Source: Mucilaginibacter ginsenosidivorax (GTDB lineage Bacteria; Bacteroidota; Bacteroidia; Sphingobacteriales; Sphingobacteriaceae). Taken from it: a DNA stretch of 64,000 nucleotides. The stretch spans positions 4,340,001-4,404,000 of the forward strand of contig NZ_CP042437.1 of the NCBI RefSeq assembly GCF_007971525.1, in the 5' to 3' direction. The translations under genes were made by a program, and so were the position numbers. Of the stretch, positions 36,085-45,361 are shown piece after piece; within the stretch, counting starts at the first letter, position 1; each line of letters starts with the position of its first letter. The notes under the pieces are model-generated. The model was not told the origin of the DNA, made no database searches, and worked only from the letters and a program-made list of their open reading frames with translations.

Positions 36085-36406
36085 AGTTGTTATTGCTTCT
36101 GCATTTGGTAAAGAAGCTAAGAGAATTTCTAAAAAACATCCTGGCATAAAATCAGATATCAATAAACTCATTGCTGATTTAGAAATAAATCCCACTATCG
36201 GGACAAACCTGGGACAGAACTTTTACAAGATCAGGATGGCTATTACCGGAACCGGCAAAGGAAAGTCAGGTGGAGTCAGGGTGATAACATACGCAATAGT
36301 AGATGGTGAAACCGTTATTTTGGCAGAGATTTATCTTAAAAGCGAATATGATACATCTGATATCAACGTGCTTTTAAAAAATTTAAAGGACGATGGCTTG
36401 ATATAA
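36074..36406 (+). CDS. RelE/ParE-family toxin
   Basis: The 110-residue protein has the RelE/ParE fold pattern: MSYRVVIASAFGKEAKRISKKHP (first strand and helices), LIADLEINPTIGTNLGQNFYKIRMAI, GKGKSGGVRVITYAIVDGETVILAEIYLKSEYDT and a C-terminal helix. The central KSGGVRVI-YA block is that of the group paired with DUF2683 antitoxins. It probably cuts mRNA at the ribosome or otherwise arrests growth when free of the antitoxin. The start ATG at 36074 lies inside the antitoxin gene, so the two are translationally coupled. Confidence 0.82.
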   Translation: MSYRVVIASAFGKEAKRISKKHPGIKSDINKLIADLEINPTIGTNLGQNFYKIRMAITGTGKGKSGGVRVITYAIVDGETVILAEIYLKSEYDTSDINVLLKNLKDDGLI

Positions 36407-36864
36407 ACTCTTGTTATGCGTCTTATCTTTATTCCTTATCCACGGCATTAGTCTTTGTTAACGCCAATCACAGTTAATATTTAACATTTTTTAACATCTT
36501 GCCGGGCAATAAGTTGATGCCTTTTAATAAATTTACAGTACAAAATATTTGTAACGGACTTAATACAATTTAACAGTACCATATTTTTTTATCAATTCAA
36601 TTTTTAAAATTTATTTTGGTACCCATTAAACCTTTGGTAATATAATTTAGTCTAATATTATTGCTGCCAAATAATAAATTGTTTTATCGCTAATTAACCC
36701 GACGAATATTTAAAAAATGACTGGTTGGAAAAATTTTATTTGTTTTTTATCCGGGAATTTGTTTTATTTGACGTAACAATTTTTTTACCCTAACAAGAAC
36801 GCTATAGGAAATACTTTACTTTTCAAGAGTTTAACTAAAAATTAAGTTTAAAGTAGTACTTTCT
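36407..36864. other. A+T-rich intergenic region
   Basis: No gene, RNA or strong terminator is seen in these 458 bp. The stretch is very A+T-rich and should hold the promoter of the sigma factor gene that follows; no convincing TAnnTTTG/TTG pair was found. Confidence 0.5.
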
Positions 36865-37449
36865 ATGGATTTTCAATTGAAGAGTGATCAGGATCTAATC
36901 CATCTATACATTGCCGGTGATGAAGCGGGGCTTGTAGAATTGATCAGGCGTTACCAATCAAAAATATACACCTCTGTTTACTTGCTTGTAAAAGATGAAT
37001 ACCTTGCCGAGGATATTTTTCAGGATACTTTTATAAAAGTAATAAATACCCTTAAAGCCGGGAAGTACAACGAAGAAGGTAAGTTTTTGCCCTGGGTTAC
37101 CCGTATTGCACATAATTTGGTTATCGACCATTTTCGCCGTGAAAAACGTGCGCCAATGGTAAGCAATGGCGACGACTTTGATATTTTTGAGGTGTTGGGC
37201 AACTATGATGAAAGCACTGAAGACAAGATGGTTAGAGAGCAAACTTATAAAGACCTTAAAGGCCTGATACAGCTTTTGCCATCTGAACAAAAAGAGGTGC
37301 TGATTATGCGTCACTTTGGCGATATGAGCTTTAAAGAGATTGCCGATATTACCGACGTAAGCATCAATACCGCTCTTGGCCGTATGCGCTATGCACTTAA
37401 TAACCTGCGCAAAATGATGCAGGGCAGGGAACTTAGCCTTAAAAATTAG
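36865..37449 (+). CDS. ECF sigma-70 family RNA polymerase sigma factor
   Basis: The 194-residue protein contains sigma region 2 (about 22-95, YLVKDEYLAEDIFQDTFIKV, FLPWVTRIAHNLVIDHFRRE) and region 4 (about 130-185, LLPSEQKEVLIMRHFGDMSFKEIADITDVSINTALGRMRYAL shortened here to its key parts: EQKEVLIMRHF and SINTALGRMRYAL). No anti-sigma gene follows; the next gene, 225 bp away beyond a terminator, is a 64-residue protein. ECF factors of this sort without a membrane anti-sigma occur in Bacteroidota. Target promoters are unknown. Confidence 0.93.
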   Translation: MDFQLKSDQDLIHLYIAGDEAGLVELIRRYQSKIYTSVYLLVKDEYLAEDIFQDTFIKVINTLKAGKYNEEGKFLPWVTRIAHNLVIDHFRREKRAPMVSNGDDFDIFEVLGNYDESTEDKMVREQTYKDLKGLIQLLPSEQKEVLIMRHFGDMSFKEIADITDVSINTALGRMRYALNNLRKMMQGRELSLKN

Positions 37450-37484
37450 TCATAAGCATTAAGTAATAAGTTATTTTAATATTG

Positions 37485-37524
37485 AATCCGGTTGTTGATT
37501 AATTATCAATTAACCGGATTTTTT
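37485..37524 (+). terminator. Rho-independent terminator after ECF sigma gene
   Basis: aatccggtt and aaccggatt arms, an inner ttgat/atcaa pair, and six T at the end. Confidence 0.87.
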
Positions 37525-37674
37525 GTGTAGGTAACTTTATTAATCACATTTCCAGTTAATTAAATAATCAGGAAAAATTAATTAATAAAAAATATTTCAT
37601 TTAATTTTCATCTAACAAAATATTATCTTTAAGCCACCGTTATAAATCGTATAAAAATTACAGTAATAAAGCTT

Positions 37675-37869
37675 ATGGATGAAACCTTTACAAGAACGTT
37701 GAATGCTAATGCTAACCAAGCTGAAATGAACGATAATGTACATTTAAACCTGGACGCCGACGAGTTGATTTTTTACAATTCAATTCGCGCCGATTTGGAC
37801 CTTTTGGCTAAGAAGCCCAAAGTGCAAACCATACACCAGATATTGGACTATTCGAAGAGCCTGCGTTAA
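37675..37869 (+). CDS. Small conserved-looking acidic protein (64 aa)
   Basis: The 64-residue product (MDETFTRTLNANANQAEMND...) ends with a helix-forming segment ELIFYNSIRADLDLLAKKPK followed by VQTIHQILDYSKSLR. I recall similar short proteins in Sphingobacteriaceae but no function. It is preceded by a terminator and a very A+T-rich promoter-like region and followed by a word-type repeat, so it is a separate transcription unit. Its place after an ECF sigma gene could mean a regulatory link; that is a guess. Confidence 0.65.
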   Translation: MDETFTRTLNANANQAEMNDNVHLNLDADELIFYNSIRADLDLLAKKPKVQTIHQILDYSKSLR

Positions 37870-37980
37870 GCATTGCACCCCCTCACTGGTTCATAGATCA
37901 TAAATTGTTGATTACGGTACCCGATGTGAATCGATCCTGCCAAAAATCCGATAAATGATTTATGAACCTTTCTATTTTTA

Positions 37981-38175
37981 TTAGTTCATTGGTTCATTGT
38001 CGCTGCGCTTGTTCATTAGTTCATTGGTGAATAGTTCAATAAATTTTATAGTTGATATTTTTAGTGGTTTTGCCAATTGCAATTTATTGAGCATAATTGC
38101 AGTATATTGATTAGCAATCATACTAATAAAGCGTGTAGCTACCAATGAACTAATGAACCAGTGAACAAATGAACT
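37981..38175. repeat. Word-type inverted repeat (gttcattg / caatgaac) upstream of nth
   Basis: agttcattggttcattgt and gttcattagttcattggtg (37981-38030) face ccaatgaactaatgaacc and agtgaacaaatgaact (38141-38175), with about 110 nt between. The right arm ends at the base before the nth ATG. The bases 37870-37980 carry a weaker copy (ggttcatagatcat...atgatttatgaacc). Confidence 0.75.
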
Positions 38176-38934
38176 ATGCTGAAAGCCGATCGCTACAAAC
38201 ACTTTGTTGAATACTTTTCTAAAAATCAGCCCAATCCTGTTACCGAACTGCATTATGATAACCCGTTCCAGTTATTGGTGGCGGTAATCCTGTCGGCGCA
38301 ATGCACCGATAAACGCATTAACCAGGTAACGCCGGCGCTGTTTGAACGTTTCCCTACGCCTGAAGCATTGGCGGCATCAACCCCCGACGAGGTTTTTACT
38401 TATATCCGCAGTGTAAGCTATCCTAATAATAAGGCAAAGCACTTGGTGGGCATGGCCAAAATACTGGTAGATGTATTTAACAGCGAGGTGCCATCGGGCA
38501 TTGATAACCTGCAAAAAATGCCGGGCGTTGGCCGTAAAACCGCTAATGTTATTGCATCTGTAGTGTTTGAAGAACCGGCAATGGCGGTAGATACACACGT
38601 TTTTAGAGTAGCCAACCGCATAGGTTTAACCAATAACGCCACTACACCCTTGGCTGTAGAAAAGCAATTGATACAACACATTCCTAAAGAGCATATAGCC
38701 GTGGCCCACCACTGGCTGATATTGCATGGCCGGTACATTTGCGTAGCCCGCAGTCCCAAATGCGATATTTGCCCGCTCACCTGGTTCTGCAGGTATTATG
38801 AGCGAAACAATACAGAAACCGCTTTATTGAAAGCCGAGGCCGCAAAAATTAAAAAAGCCAAAGAAGCTAAGAAAAAGACTGCACTTAATAAGATCAGTAA
38901 GGAATTAAAGAAAAGGAGTGTGGAGAAAAGTTGA
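38176..38934 (+). CDS. nth: Endonuclease III (DNA glycosylase/AP lyase)
   Basis: This 252-residue base-excision repair enzyme removes oxidised pyrimidines. It has the helix-hairpin-helix MPGVGRKTANVIA with catalytic Lys121, the catalytic Asp139 in AVDTHVFRVANR, and the [4Fe-4S] cluster Cys189-x6-Cys196-x2-Cys199-x5-Cys205 (CVARSPKCDICPLTWFC). A lysine-rich C-terminal tail (from about residue 215, KAEAAKIKKAKEAKKKT) is longer than in E. coli Nth and may help DNA binding. The start is taken at the ATG that ends the upstream repeat. Confidence 0.97.
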   Translation: MLKADRYKHFVEYFSKNQPNPVTELHYDNPFQLLVAVILSAQCTDKRINQVTPALFERFPTPEALAASTPDEVFTYIRSVSYPNNKAKHLVGMAKILVDVFNSEVPSGIDNLQKMPGVGRKTANVIASVVFEEPAMAVDTHVFRVANRIGLTNNATTPLAVEKQLIQHIPKEHIAVAHHWLILHGRYICVARSPKCDICPLTWFCRYYERNNTETALLKAEAAKIKKAKEAKKKTALNKISKELKKRSVEKS

Positions 38935-39069
38935 TTAGGTGAGTGGTTGATTGAGTTGATTAGGTGAGTGGTTGGCTAAGTTAATTAAGTGGGTAGTTAG
39001 TTTGTATATTTGATGCTTTTCCGGCAGCTAAAACTTAATCAACCTAATCCAACTTAATCAACCACTCAC
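38932..39069. repeat. Word-type inverted repeat (ggttgatt / aatcaacc) between nth and recA
   Basis: The left arm begins in the nth stop codon (ttgattaggtgagtggttga from 38932) and the right arm (aacttaatcaacctaatcca from 39028, on to caaccactcacc) is its complement. The same words, in the right-arm sense, recur after recA at 40283-40313, so recA is flanked by them. Confidence 0.75.
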
Positions 39070-39119
39070 CAAACAAAAAAATATTTACTAAAAAAATTAG
39101 TATTTTTAAATAATACATT

Positions 39120-39127
39120 TATATTTG
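39120..39127 (+). promoter_or_regulatory. recA promoter -7 element
   Basis: TATATTTG fits TAnnTTTG and lies 18 bp before ATG 39145; a weak TTAG at 39097-39100 stands at the -33 distance. No LexA-type box was recognised. Confidence 0.5.
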
Positions 39128-39144
39128 CTAAAGATAATTTGAAG

Positions 39145-40167
39145 ATGGCTAACACAGATAAAAATAACTCAGACAAATTAAAGGCATTACAGCTTACGCT
39201 GGATAAGCTTGAAAAATCATACGGAAAAGGCACCATCATGAAGCTGGGCGATTCTGTTATTGAGGCTACGGAGGTAATATCAACCGGCTCATTGGGGCTC
39301 GACATCGCCCTGGGCGTTGGCGGTTTGCCTAAAGGCAGGGTTATTGAAATATACGGGCCGGAATCATCCGGTAAAACTACTTTGGCTATTCATGCCATTG
39401 CCGAATCGCAAAAGAAAGGCGGCATTGCTGCATTTATTGATGCGGAACACGCATTTGACCGTTTCTACGCCAAGAAATTAGGGGTAGATGTGGAGAACCT
39501 GTTGATCTCTCAACCAGATAACGGTGAGCAGGCATTGGAAATAGCCGATAACCTGATCCGTTCGGGGGCTATTGATATCCTGGTTATTGACTCTGTTGCC
39601 GCGTTGGTGCCAAAGGCCGAGATTGAAGGCGAAATGGGCGACTCAAAAATGGGTTTGCATGCACGTTTAATGTCGCAGGCCTTGCGTAAATTAACCGGTA
39701 CTATCAGCAAAACGGGATGTTGCTGTATTTTTATCAACCAGCTGCGCGATAAAATCGGCGTGATGTTTGGTAACCCCGAAACAACCACCGGTGGTAACGC
39801 TTTGAAGTTTTATGCTTCGGTACGTTTGGATGTACGCCGTATATCACAAATTAAGGATACCGACGAAGTTTCCGGTAACCGCGTAAAGGTGAAGATTGTT
39901 AAAAATAAAGTTGCGCCTCCATTCCGTATTGCCGAGTTTGATATTATGTTTGGCGAAGGCATCTCTAAAGCCGGCGAAATTATCGATCTGGGTGTTGAAT
40001 ATAACATCATTAAAAAAGCAGGTTCGTGGTTTAGCTACGGCGATACCCGCTTAGGCCAGGGCCGCGATGCGGTTAAACAATTAATATTGGATAATCCCGA
40101 GCTGATGGAAGAACTGGAAACTAAAATTAAAGAAACCGTTACCGGCGATCATTTAGCAGAAGTTTAA
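39145..40167 (+). CDS. recA: Recombinase A
   Basis: This 340-residue RecA forms filaments on single-stranded DNA for strand exchange and SOS signalling. It has Walker A GPESSGKT (71-78), Walker B LLVIDSVAAL-type segment (ILVIDSVAALVPKAEIEG), loop L1 GLHARLMSQALRKL and loop L2 with INQLRDKIGVMFGNPETTTGGNALKFYASVR (given here as INQLRDKIGV and TTTGGNALKF). An ATG two codons earlier (39139) is possible, but MANTDKNN is the likelier start given the TATATTTG box. A strong terminator follows. Confidence 0.98.
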   Translation: MANTDKNNSDKLKALQLTLDKLEKSYGKGTIMKLGDSVIEATEVISTGSLGLDIALGVGGLPKGRVIEIYGPESSGKTTLAIHAIAESQKKGGIAAFIDAEHAFDRFYAKKLGVDVENLLISQPDNGEQALEIADNLIRSGAIDILVIDSVAALVPKAEIEGEMGDSKMGLHARLMSQALRKLTGTISKTGCCCIFINQLRDKIGVMFGNPETTTGGNALKFYASVRLDVRRISQIKDTDEVSGNRVKVKIVKNKVAPPFRIAEFDIMFGEGISKAGEIIDLGVEYNIIKKAGSWFSYGDTRLGQGRDAVKQLILDNPELMEELETKIKETVTGDHLAEV

Positions 40168-40208
40168 ATTCGGATTTCGGAATTTCGATTTCGGATTTTG
40201 ACAGATAT

Positions 40209-40239
40209 AAAAAGGCCTTCCATTTTGGAGGCCTTTTTT
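40209..40239 (+). terminator. Rho-independent terminator of recA
   Basis: aaaaggcct/tcc and gga/ggcctttttt form an uninterrupted GC-rich stem apart from one mismatch, 4-nt loop, with T run. Confidence 0.88.
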
Positions 40240-40282
40240 ATGGATTTTATTTAAACTAACATGGACGCCTTTACGAGCCGAT

Positions 40283-40316
40283 TAAAACCACTCACCTAAT
40301 CAACCTAATCCAACTA
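40283..40316. repeat. Single-arm copy of the nth-recA spacer words
   Basis: aaccactcacctaatcaacc and cctaatccaac repeat the right arm of the 38932-39069 element but have no partner arm nearby. A different word (ttcggatttcgg) is at 40168-40199. Confidence 0.6.
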
Positions 40317-40401
40317 CTCACTATTCAAAAACCTTCATCCCTGCGTAATAAATCATTAACGCGTCAGGTCGCTTAGTCAATAATTATTACATTAGCTTTT
40401 G

Positions 40402-42033
40402 ATGAATAAACTGATCTTATTGCTGTTTTTGGGATTGATGATCCAGCTTTCTGCTTGCTCTTCAAAATCTGCAAATTCGCATAAAACAGTTTTCAATATC
40501 AACCTGGAGGAAGGCCTCACCTCGCTCGATCCTGCCTTTTGCCGTAACCACTACACCATTTGGATGGATAACCAGGTTTTTAACGGCCTGGTACAGGTTA
40601 ATGATAGTTTAAAGGTTACACCATGCATTGCAAAAAGCTGGGATGTTTCTGCTGATGGATTGCTGTATACATTTCACCTGCGCAATGATGTTTATTTTCA
40701 CGATGATCTGCATTTTAAAAACGGCGTAGGCCGGAAGGCTGTGGCATCTGATTTTGTTTACAGTTTTGGCAGATTGATAGATCCTAAAGTTGCCTCATCG
40801 GGCTCATGGATTTTTAGCGATAAAGTAAAAGGTTGCGATGCCTTTACAGCGCCTAATGATAGCACGTTCCGGATCAGGCTGAAACAGCCTTTCGCGCCTT
40901 TTTTAAGCATGCTTACGGCGCAATATTGCTCGGTTGTACCTAAGGAGGTTGTTGAGTTTTATGGCAAAGATTTCAGGAGCCATCCTATTGGCACGGGCCC
41001 CTTTAGGTTTAAGTATTGGAAAGAGGGGGAGGTGCTGGTGCTGCTTAAAAATGATAGGTACTGGGAGACCGACAAAAATGGCAGGCACCTGCCATACCTG
41101 GATGCCGTAAGGGCTACATTTATTGCCGATAAACAAACGTCATTTTTGGAGTTTGTGAAAAAGAAACTTGATTTTTTGAATGATATCGATGGTAGCTATC
41201 GCGATGATATCCTTACCAAATCGGGCGCGGTTACTCAAAAGTATAAGGGCAAATTCATACTTAATACTGCTCCCTATTTAAACACCATGTACCTGGGGAT
41301 ATTGGTAGATAGTAACCTGGCCATCGTCAAAAAATCGCCACTGAAAATATTAAAAGTAAGGCAGGCCATAAACTACGCTATCGACCGCCAAAAGATGATA
41401 AAATACCTGCGGAATAGCATGGGGACTCCTGGCTATGCAGGCTTTATTCCGCAGGGCATGCCGGGTTTTGATGGTAAATGTGTTAAAGGGTACGCTTACG
41501 ATCCGGATAAAGCCCGGCGCCTATTAGCCGAAGCCGGTTTTCCCGACGGTAAAGGCTTGCCCGAAATATCGTTGGCTACCACCGTAGGCTATCGCAGCCT
41601 GATTGAATATGTGCAAGGCCAGTTGGACAGGATAGGCATTAAAACCAGTGTAGAAATTACCCAGGGGGCCAGCCTGCGGGAGCTGGTATCCAAAAATGGC
41701 ATCAATTTTTTTTACGGTCAATGGATAGCCGACTACCCGGATGGCGAAAATTACCTGTCGGTTTTCTATTCAAAAAACAAGATCCCCTTTGGCCCCAACT
41801 ATACCGGTTTTAACAATAAAAAGTTTGACGCATTGTTTGAACAAACCTACCAGGTAAAAAACGATTCGGCCCGCTATGCCATTTACCAGCAAATGGATAA
41901 CCTGGTAATGGAGCAATCGCCGGTGGTGGTTTTGTATTATGATAAATTGGTAAACCTTTATCAAAATAACATATCGGGCTTTAGCTTAAACGGGCAAAAT
42001 TTGTTAGTGTTGAAGAGGGTTGTGAAACGGTAA
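40402..42033 (+). CDS. Oligopeptide/dipeptide ABC-type substrate-binding lipoprotein (orphan)
   Basis: The ATG at 40402 gives MNKLILLLFLGLMIQLSAC, a lipoprotein signal. The 543-residue protein has the family 5 solute-binding pattern: EGLTSLDPAFCRNHYTIWMDNQVFNGL (start of which is EGLTSLDP), AKSWDVSADGLLYTFHLR, VYFHDDLHFKNG, VASDFVYSFGRL, SHPIGTGPFRF and KVRQAINYAIDRQKMIKYL. It should bind peptides or similar ligands. No permease or ATPase gene is next to it, unlike classical opp/dpp operons. It might use a distant transporter or act as a binding protein alone. Confidence 0.92.
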   Translation: MNKLILLLFLGLMIQLSACSSKSANSHKTVFNINLEEGLTSLDPAFCRNHYTIWMDNQVFNGLVQVNDSLKVTPCIAKSWDVSADGLLYTFHLRNDVYFHDDLHFKNGVGRKAVASDFVYSFGRLIDPKVASSGSWIFSDKVKGCDAFTAPNDSTFRIRLKQPFAPFLSMLTAQYCSVVPKEVVEFYGKDFRSHPIGTGPFRFKYWKEGEVLVLLKNDRYWETDKNGRHLPYLDAVRATFIADKQTSFLEFVKKKLDFLNDIDGSYRDDILTKSGAVTQKYKGKFILNTAPYLNTMYLGILVDSNLAIVKKSPLKILKVRQAINYAIDRQKMIKYLRNSMGTPGYAGFIPQGMPGFDGKCVKGYAYDPDKARRLLAEAGFPDGKGLPEISLATTVGYRSLIEYVQGQLDRIGIKTSVEITQGASLRELVSKNGINFFYGQWIADYPDGENYLSVFYSKNKIPFGPNYTGFNNKKFDALFEQTYQVKNDSARYAIYQQMDNLVMEQSPVVVLYYDKLVNLYQNNISGFSLNGQNLLVLKRVVKR

Positions 42034-42092
42034 GAACAACTTTTGTTAATGAGATGCTTTAGATGTACTCTTATCAATTACCTATCCCTGAT

Positions 42093-42659
42093 TTAAATAC
42101 TTAATGAGTAATGCACATTCTTACTGTTTTGTAAATATTCAATAATGGCATTTTGATTGTTCAATTGTCGATTAATAGTTCCGGTCCAAAAATCTGTTAT
42201 CGTTTCATTATTATATCTTATTAAAACAAGGTGAACTGTTACTCCAAAGCCCCCGGTTAAATAGCTTATGAAATATAAGTTTTGACCCTTACCTTGACAA
42301 ATCAGTTGACGGTTGGGCAATTGATCATTCTGAACACAGCAGCAGTTCCAATCTTGATCGGGTTTTGCCATAGTGAAGTTGGTATTACCAAAAGATTCTA
42401 AAAAGGATTTTACAAACCACGGTATATAATTCAAACTACTGGACGGGGCTAATTTTACTTTTTTAAGATCGGTAACAAAGGCTTGGAGGTTTTTATTTTT
42501 AACAATGACCATCTGATTAATTGAAATACTGTCGCCATTGTATTTAATACTGCTAATCGTATTGTTTTTCGCGGGTTGCGGCTGTTTAGCTGACTTTTTC
42601 TGGCCATAGATATGACCTGACATCATTAATAAAATCAGAATTGCTAAACAAGGTCGCAT
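42093..42659 (-). CDS. Secreted protein of unknown function
   Basis: The 188-residue product has a cleavable signal (MRPCLAILILLMMSGHIYGQ) followed by a lysine/proline-rich linker (KKSAKQPQPAK) and a beta-rich domain with an unusual CCC triplet in DQDWNCCCVQNDQLPN and a further Cys in RQLICQG. I do not recognise the family. It is a single gene between the peptide-binding lipoprotein and aconitase, with its own A+T-rich upstream region. Base use is slightly more A+T-rich than its neighbours. Confidence 0.7.
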   Translation of the reverse strand: MRPCLAILILLMMSGHIYGQKKSAKQPQPAKNNTISSIKYNGDSISINQMVIVKNKNLQAFVTDLKKVKLAPSSSLNYIPWFVKSFLESFGNTNFTMAKPDQDWNCCCVQNDQLPNRQLICQGKGQNLYFISYLTGGFGVTVHLVLIRYNNETITDFWTGTINRQLNNQNAIIEYLQNSKNVHYSLSI

Positions 42660-42704
42660 ATTGTAAAAGTTGAGGGAGAGTAAATATATTTAATTGTATA
42701 CAAC

Positions 42705-42732
42705 AAAAAAGCCTCCCCAAAGGAAGGCTTTC
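42705..42732 (-). terminator. Rho-independent terminator of the aconitase gene
   Basis: aaagcct/agg-cttt arms with inner cc/gg pairs and T run on the minus strand, 45 bp past the aconitase stop. The bases 42745-42778 carry word-type sequence (aaatccgaaatcttaaatcc). Confidence 0.8.
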
Positions 42733-42775
42733 AAAAAAATAACTAAATCCGAAATCTTAAATCCGATATCCGAAA

Positions 42776-45043
42776 TTAAGATGCCATTTGTTTACGGATG
42801 ATGTTTAGCGCACCACCTGCTTTAAACCACTCAATTTGCTGAGCGTTATAAGTATGGTTAACAGGGAATGATTCAACCGAGCCGTCTTTGTGGTTTAACA
42901 CAACGGTTAACTGTTTGCCGGGGGCAAATTCTGTTAGGCCGGTGATGTCGATAGTATCGTCTTCCTGAATTTTGTCGTAATCGTTGTTATCAGCAAAAGT
43001 GATACCCAGCATACCTTGTTTCTTAAGGTTGGTTTCGTGGATACGGGCAAATGATTTTACCAATATGGCACGTACACCAAGGTGACGTGGCTCCATAGCA
43101 GCGTGCTCACGTGATGAACCTTCGCCGTAGTTTTCGTCGCCTACTACTATTGATCCAATGCCGTTTGCTTTATAATCACGTTGAGTAGCAGGAACCGGGC
43201 CATACTCGCCGGTCAGTTCGTTTTTAACGCTATCTGCAGTGTTGTTAAAGTAGTTGATGGCACCAATCAACATATTGTTTGATATGTTATCCAGGTGGCC
43301 ACGGAATTTTAACCATGGGCCGGCCATCGATATATGGTCGGTAGTACATTTGCCTTTTGCTTTGATCAGCAATTTAAGGCCTTTAATGTCTACACCTTCC
43401 CATGCGGCAAAGGGCTCCAGCAATTGTAAGCGCGATGATTTTGGATCAACCAATACCTGTACCTGGCTGCCATCTTCGGCAGGGGCCTGGTAGCCGGCAT
43501 CTTCAACCGCATAGCCTTTAACCGGCATTTCTATACCCAGTGGCTCATCAAGTTTCACCTGCTCGCCATTTGCGTTAGTTAAGGTATCAGTTAGCGGGTT
43601 GAATGTTAAATCACCGGCAATAGCCAAAGCCGTTACAATTTCTGGTGATGCTACAAACGCGTGGGTGTTTGGGTTACCATCCTGGCGTTTAGCAAAGTTG
43701 CGGTTAAACGATGTGATGATAGAGTTTTTGCGTGTAGGGTCGTCGGTATGACGGGCCCATTGACCAATACATGGTCCGCAGGCGTTTGCCAATACTACGC
43801 CACCCATTTGCGCAAAAGTGTCAAGGTAGCCATCGCGGTCAACCGTATAACGCACAAGCTCCGATCCCGGGGTGATAGTAAATTCGGCCTTAGTAGTAAG
43901 GTGTTTATCAATAGCCTGTTTTGCAATAGATGCAGAACGGGTAATGTCTTCGTAAGATGAGTTGGTACATGAGCCAATTAAGCCAACTTCTAATTTTGCA
44001 GGCCAGTTGTTTTCTTTAACGGCGGTAGCAAATTTAGATATAGGCCAGGCCAGATCCGGGGTGAAAGGACCGTTAATGTGTGGTTCCAATTCACTCAGGT
44101 TGATTTCGATAACCTGGTCAAAATATTGCTCGGGGTTGGCATAAACTTCCTCGTCGCCGGTTAAGTGTTCTGCAACGGCATCGGCTAATTCGGCAATATC
44201 TGCACGTTTTGTTCCTTTAAGGTAAGCAGCAATTTTATCATCATAACCAAATACCGAAGTGGTTGCACCAATTTCGGCACCCATGTTACAAATGGTACCT
44301 TTACCTGTTGCAGAAAGTGAACGTGCACCTTCGCCAAAATATTCAACAATAGCACCTGTACCGCCTTTTACGGTAAGGATACCTGCTACTTTTAATATGA
44401 CGTCTTTAGCTGATGACCAGCCGGATAATTTGCCGGTTAATTTAACACCAATCAATTTAGGGAATTTAAGCTCCCATGGTAAGCCTGCCATAACATCGCA
44501 GGCATCGGCACCACCAACACCAATAGCTATCATACCTAAACCACCCGCATTTGGCGTGTGCGAATCGGTACCAATCATCATACCGCCAGGGAATGCGTAG
44601 TTTTCTAACACCACCTGGTGAATGATACCAGCCCCTGCTTTCCAGAAACCAATACCATATTTATCAGATACTGAAGCCAGGAAATCATAAACCTCGCGGT
44701 TAATATCAACGGCTGTATGTAAATCGGCAACGGCGCCAACTTTTGCCTGTATCAGGTGATCGCAATGTACGGTAGATGGAACAGCAACCTGCGGACGGCC
44801 AGCCTGCATAAACTGCAATAAAGCCATTTGCGCTGTTGCATCCTGCATAGCCACGCGGTCTGGTGCAAAATCAACATAATCCACACCGCGGCCAAACGCT
44901 GTTTTGGCGTCGCCTTCTGAAAGGTGGGCGTATAAAATTTTCTCGGTTAAAGTAAGATGTTTACCAGTCGCTTTACGGGCAGCATCCACGCGGGTGCTGT
45001 AGCGGTCGTAAACTTTTTTGATCATATCTAAATCAAAAGCCAT
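42776..45043 (-). CDS. Aconitate hydratase
   Basis: The 755-residue TCA-cycle enzyme converts citrate to isocitrate. It is of the mitochondrial-like type. It starts MAFDLDMIKKVYDRYSTRVD; active-site and cluster segments are VPSTVHCDHLIQAK, GTDSHTPNAGGLGMIAIGVG, GLIGSCTNSSYEDI and LANACGPCIGQW (the three cluster cysteines), with the swivel domain ending in GDENYGEGSSREHAAMEPR. The length is normal. It stands alone on the minus strand, with a terminator after it and a word-type repeat upstream beyond about 140 bp. Confidence 0.97.
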   Translation of the reverse strand: MAFDLDMIKKVYDRYSTRVDAARKATGKHLTLTEKILYAHLSEGDAKTAFGRGVDYVDFAPDRVAMQDATAQMALLQFMQAGRPQVAVPSTVHCDHLIQAKVGAVADLHTAVDINREVYDFLASVSDKYGIGFWKAGAGIIHQVVLENYAFPGGMMIGTDSHTPNAGGLGMIAIGVGGADACDVMAGLPWELKFPKLIGVKLTGKLSGWSSAKDVILKVAGILTVKGGTGAIVEYFGEGARSLSATGKGTICNMGAEIGATTSVFGYDDKIAAYLKGTKRADIAELADAVAEHLTGDEEVYANPEQYFDQVIEINLSELEPHINGPFTPDLAWPISKFATAVKENNWPAKLEVGLIGSCTNSSYEDITRSASIAKQAIDKHLTTKAEFTITPGSELVRYTVDRDGYLDTFAQMGGVVLANACGPCIGQWARHTDDPTRKNSIITSFNRNFAKRQDGNPNTHAFVASPEIVTALAIAGDLTFNPLTDTLTNANGEQVKLDEPLGIEMPVKGYAVEDAGYQAPAEDGSQVQVLVDPKSSRLQLLEPFAAWEGVDIKGLKLLIKAKGKCTTDHISMAGPWLKFRGHLDNISNNMLIGAINYFNNTADSVKNELTGEYGPVPATQRDYKANGIGSIVVGDENYGEGSSREHAAMEPRHLGVRAILVKSFARIHETNLKKQGMLGITFADNNDYDKIQEDDTIDITGLTEFAPGKQLTVVLNHKDGSVESFPVNHTYNAQQIEWFKAGGALNIIRKQMAS

Positions 45044-45185
45044 TTGTATTTGATTTTTAGGTGAAAAGTAAAAGAAATTGACACTAAAATTGATTGTCAG
45101 AAACTTAGTGCGGCGAATTTACAAAATATAACATCTAATTAATAATCAAGGTTTCGTCAATTCTTATTTGGATAGGTTCTAAATT

Positions 45186-45361
45186 AGGTTGTGGTTGATT
45201 GGGTTGGATTGAGTTGATTGGGTTGGAATAAGTTGATTGGGTTGATTGAGTTGGATTGAGTTGATTGATTAAGTTGGATTGAGTTGACTAGGTTGTGTCC
45301 AATTCGATTAATAACCTATTCAACTCAATCCAGCTTAATCAACCACTCACTCAACCTAACT
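45186..45361. repeat. Word-type inverted repeat (ggttgatt, ggattgag words)
   Basis: The left arm (45186-45296) repeats gttgattgggttggattgag and related words about ten times; the right arm (45319-45361) has caactcaatccagcttaatc and caaccactcactcaacc. The stop codon and last two codons of the IVP-like gene (minus) lie inside the right arm. Confidence 0.75.
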
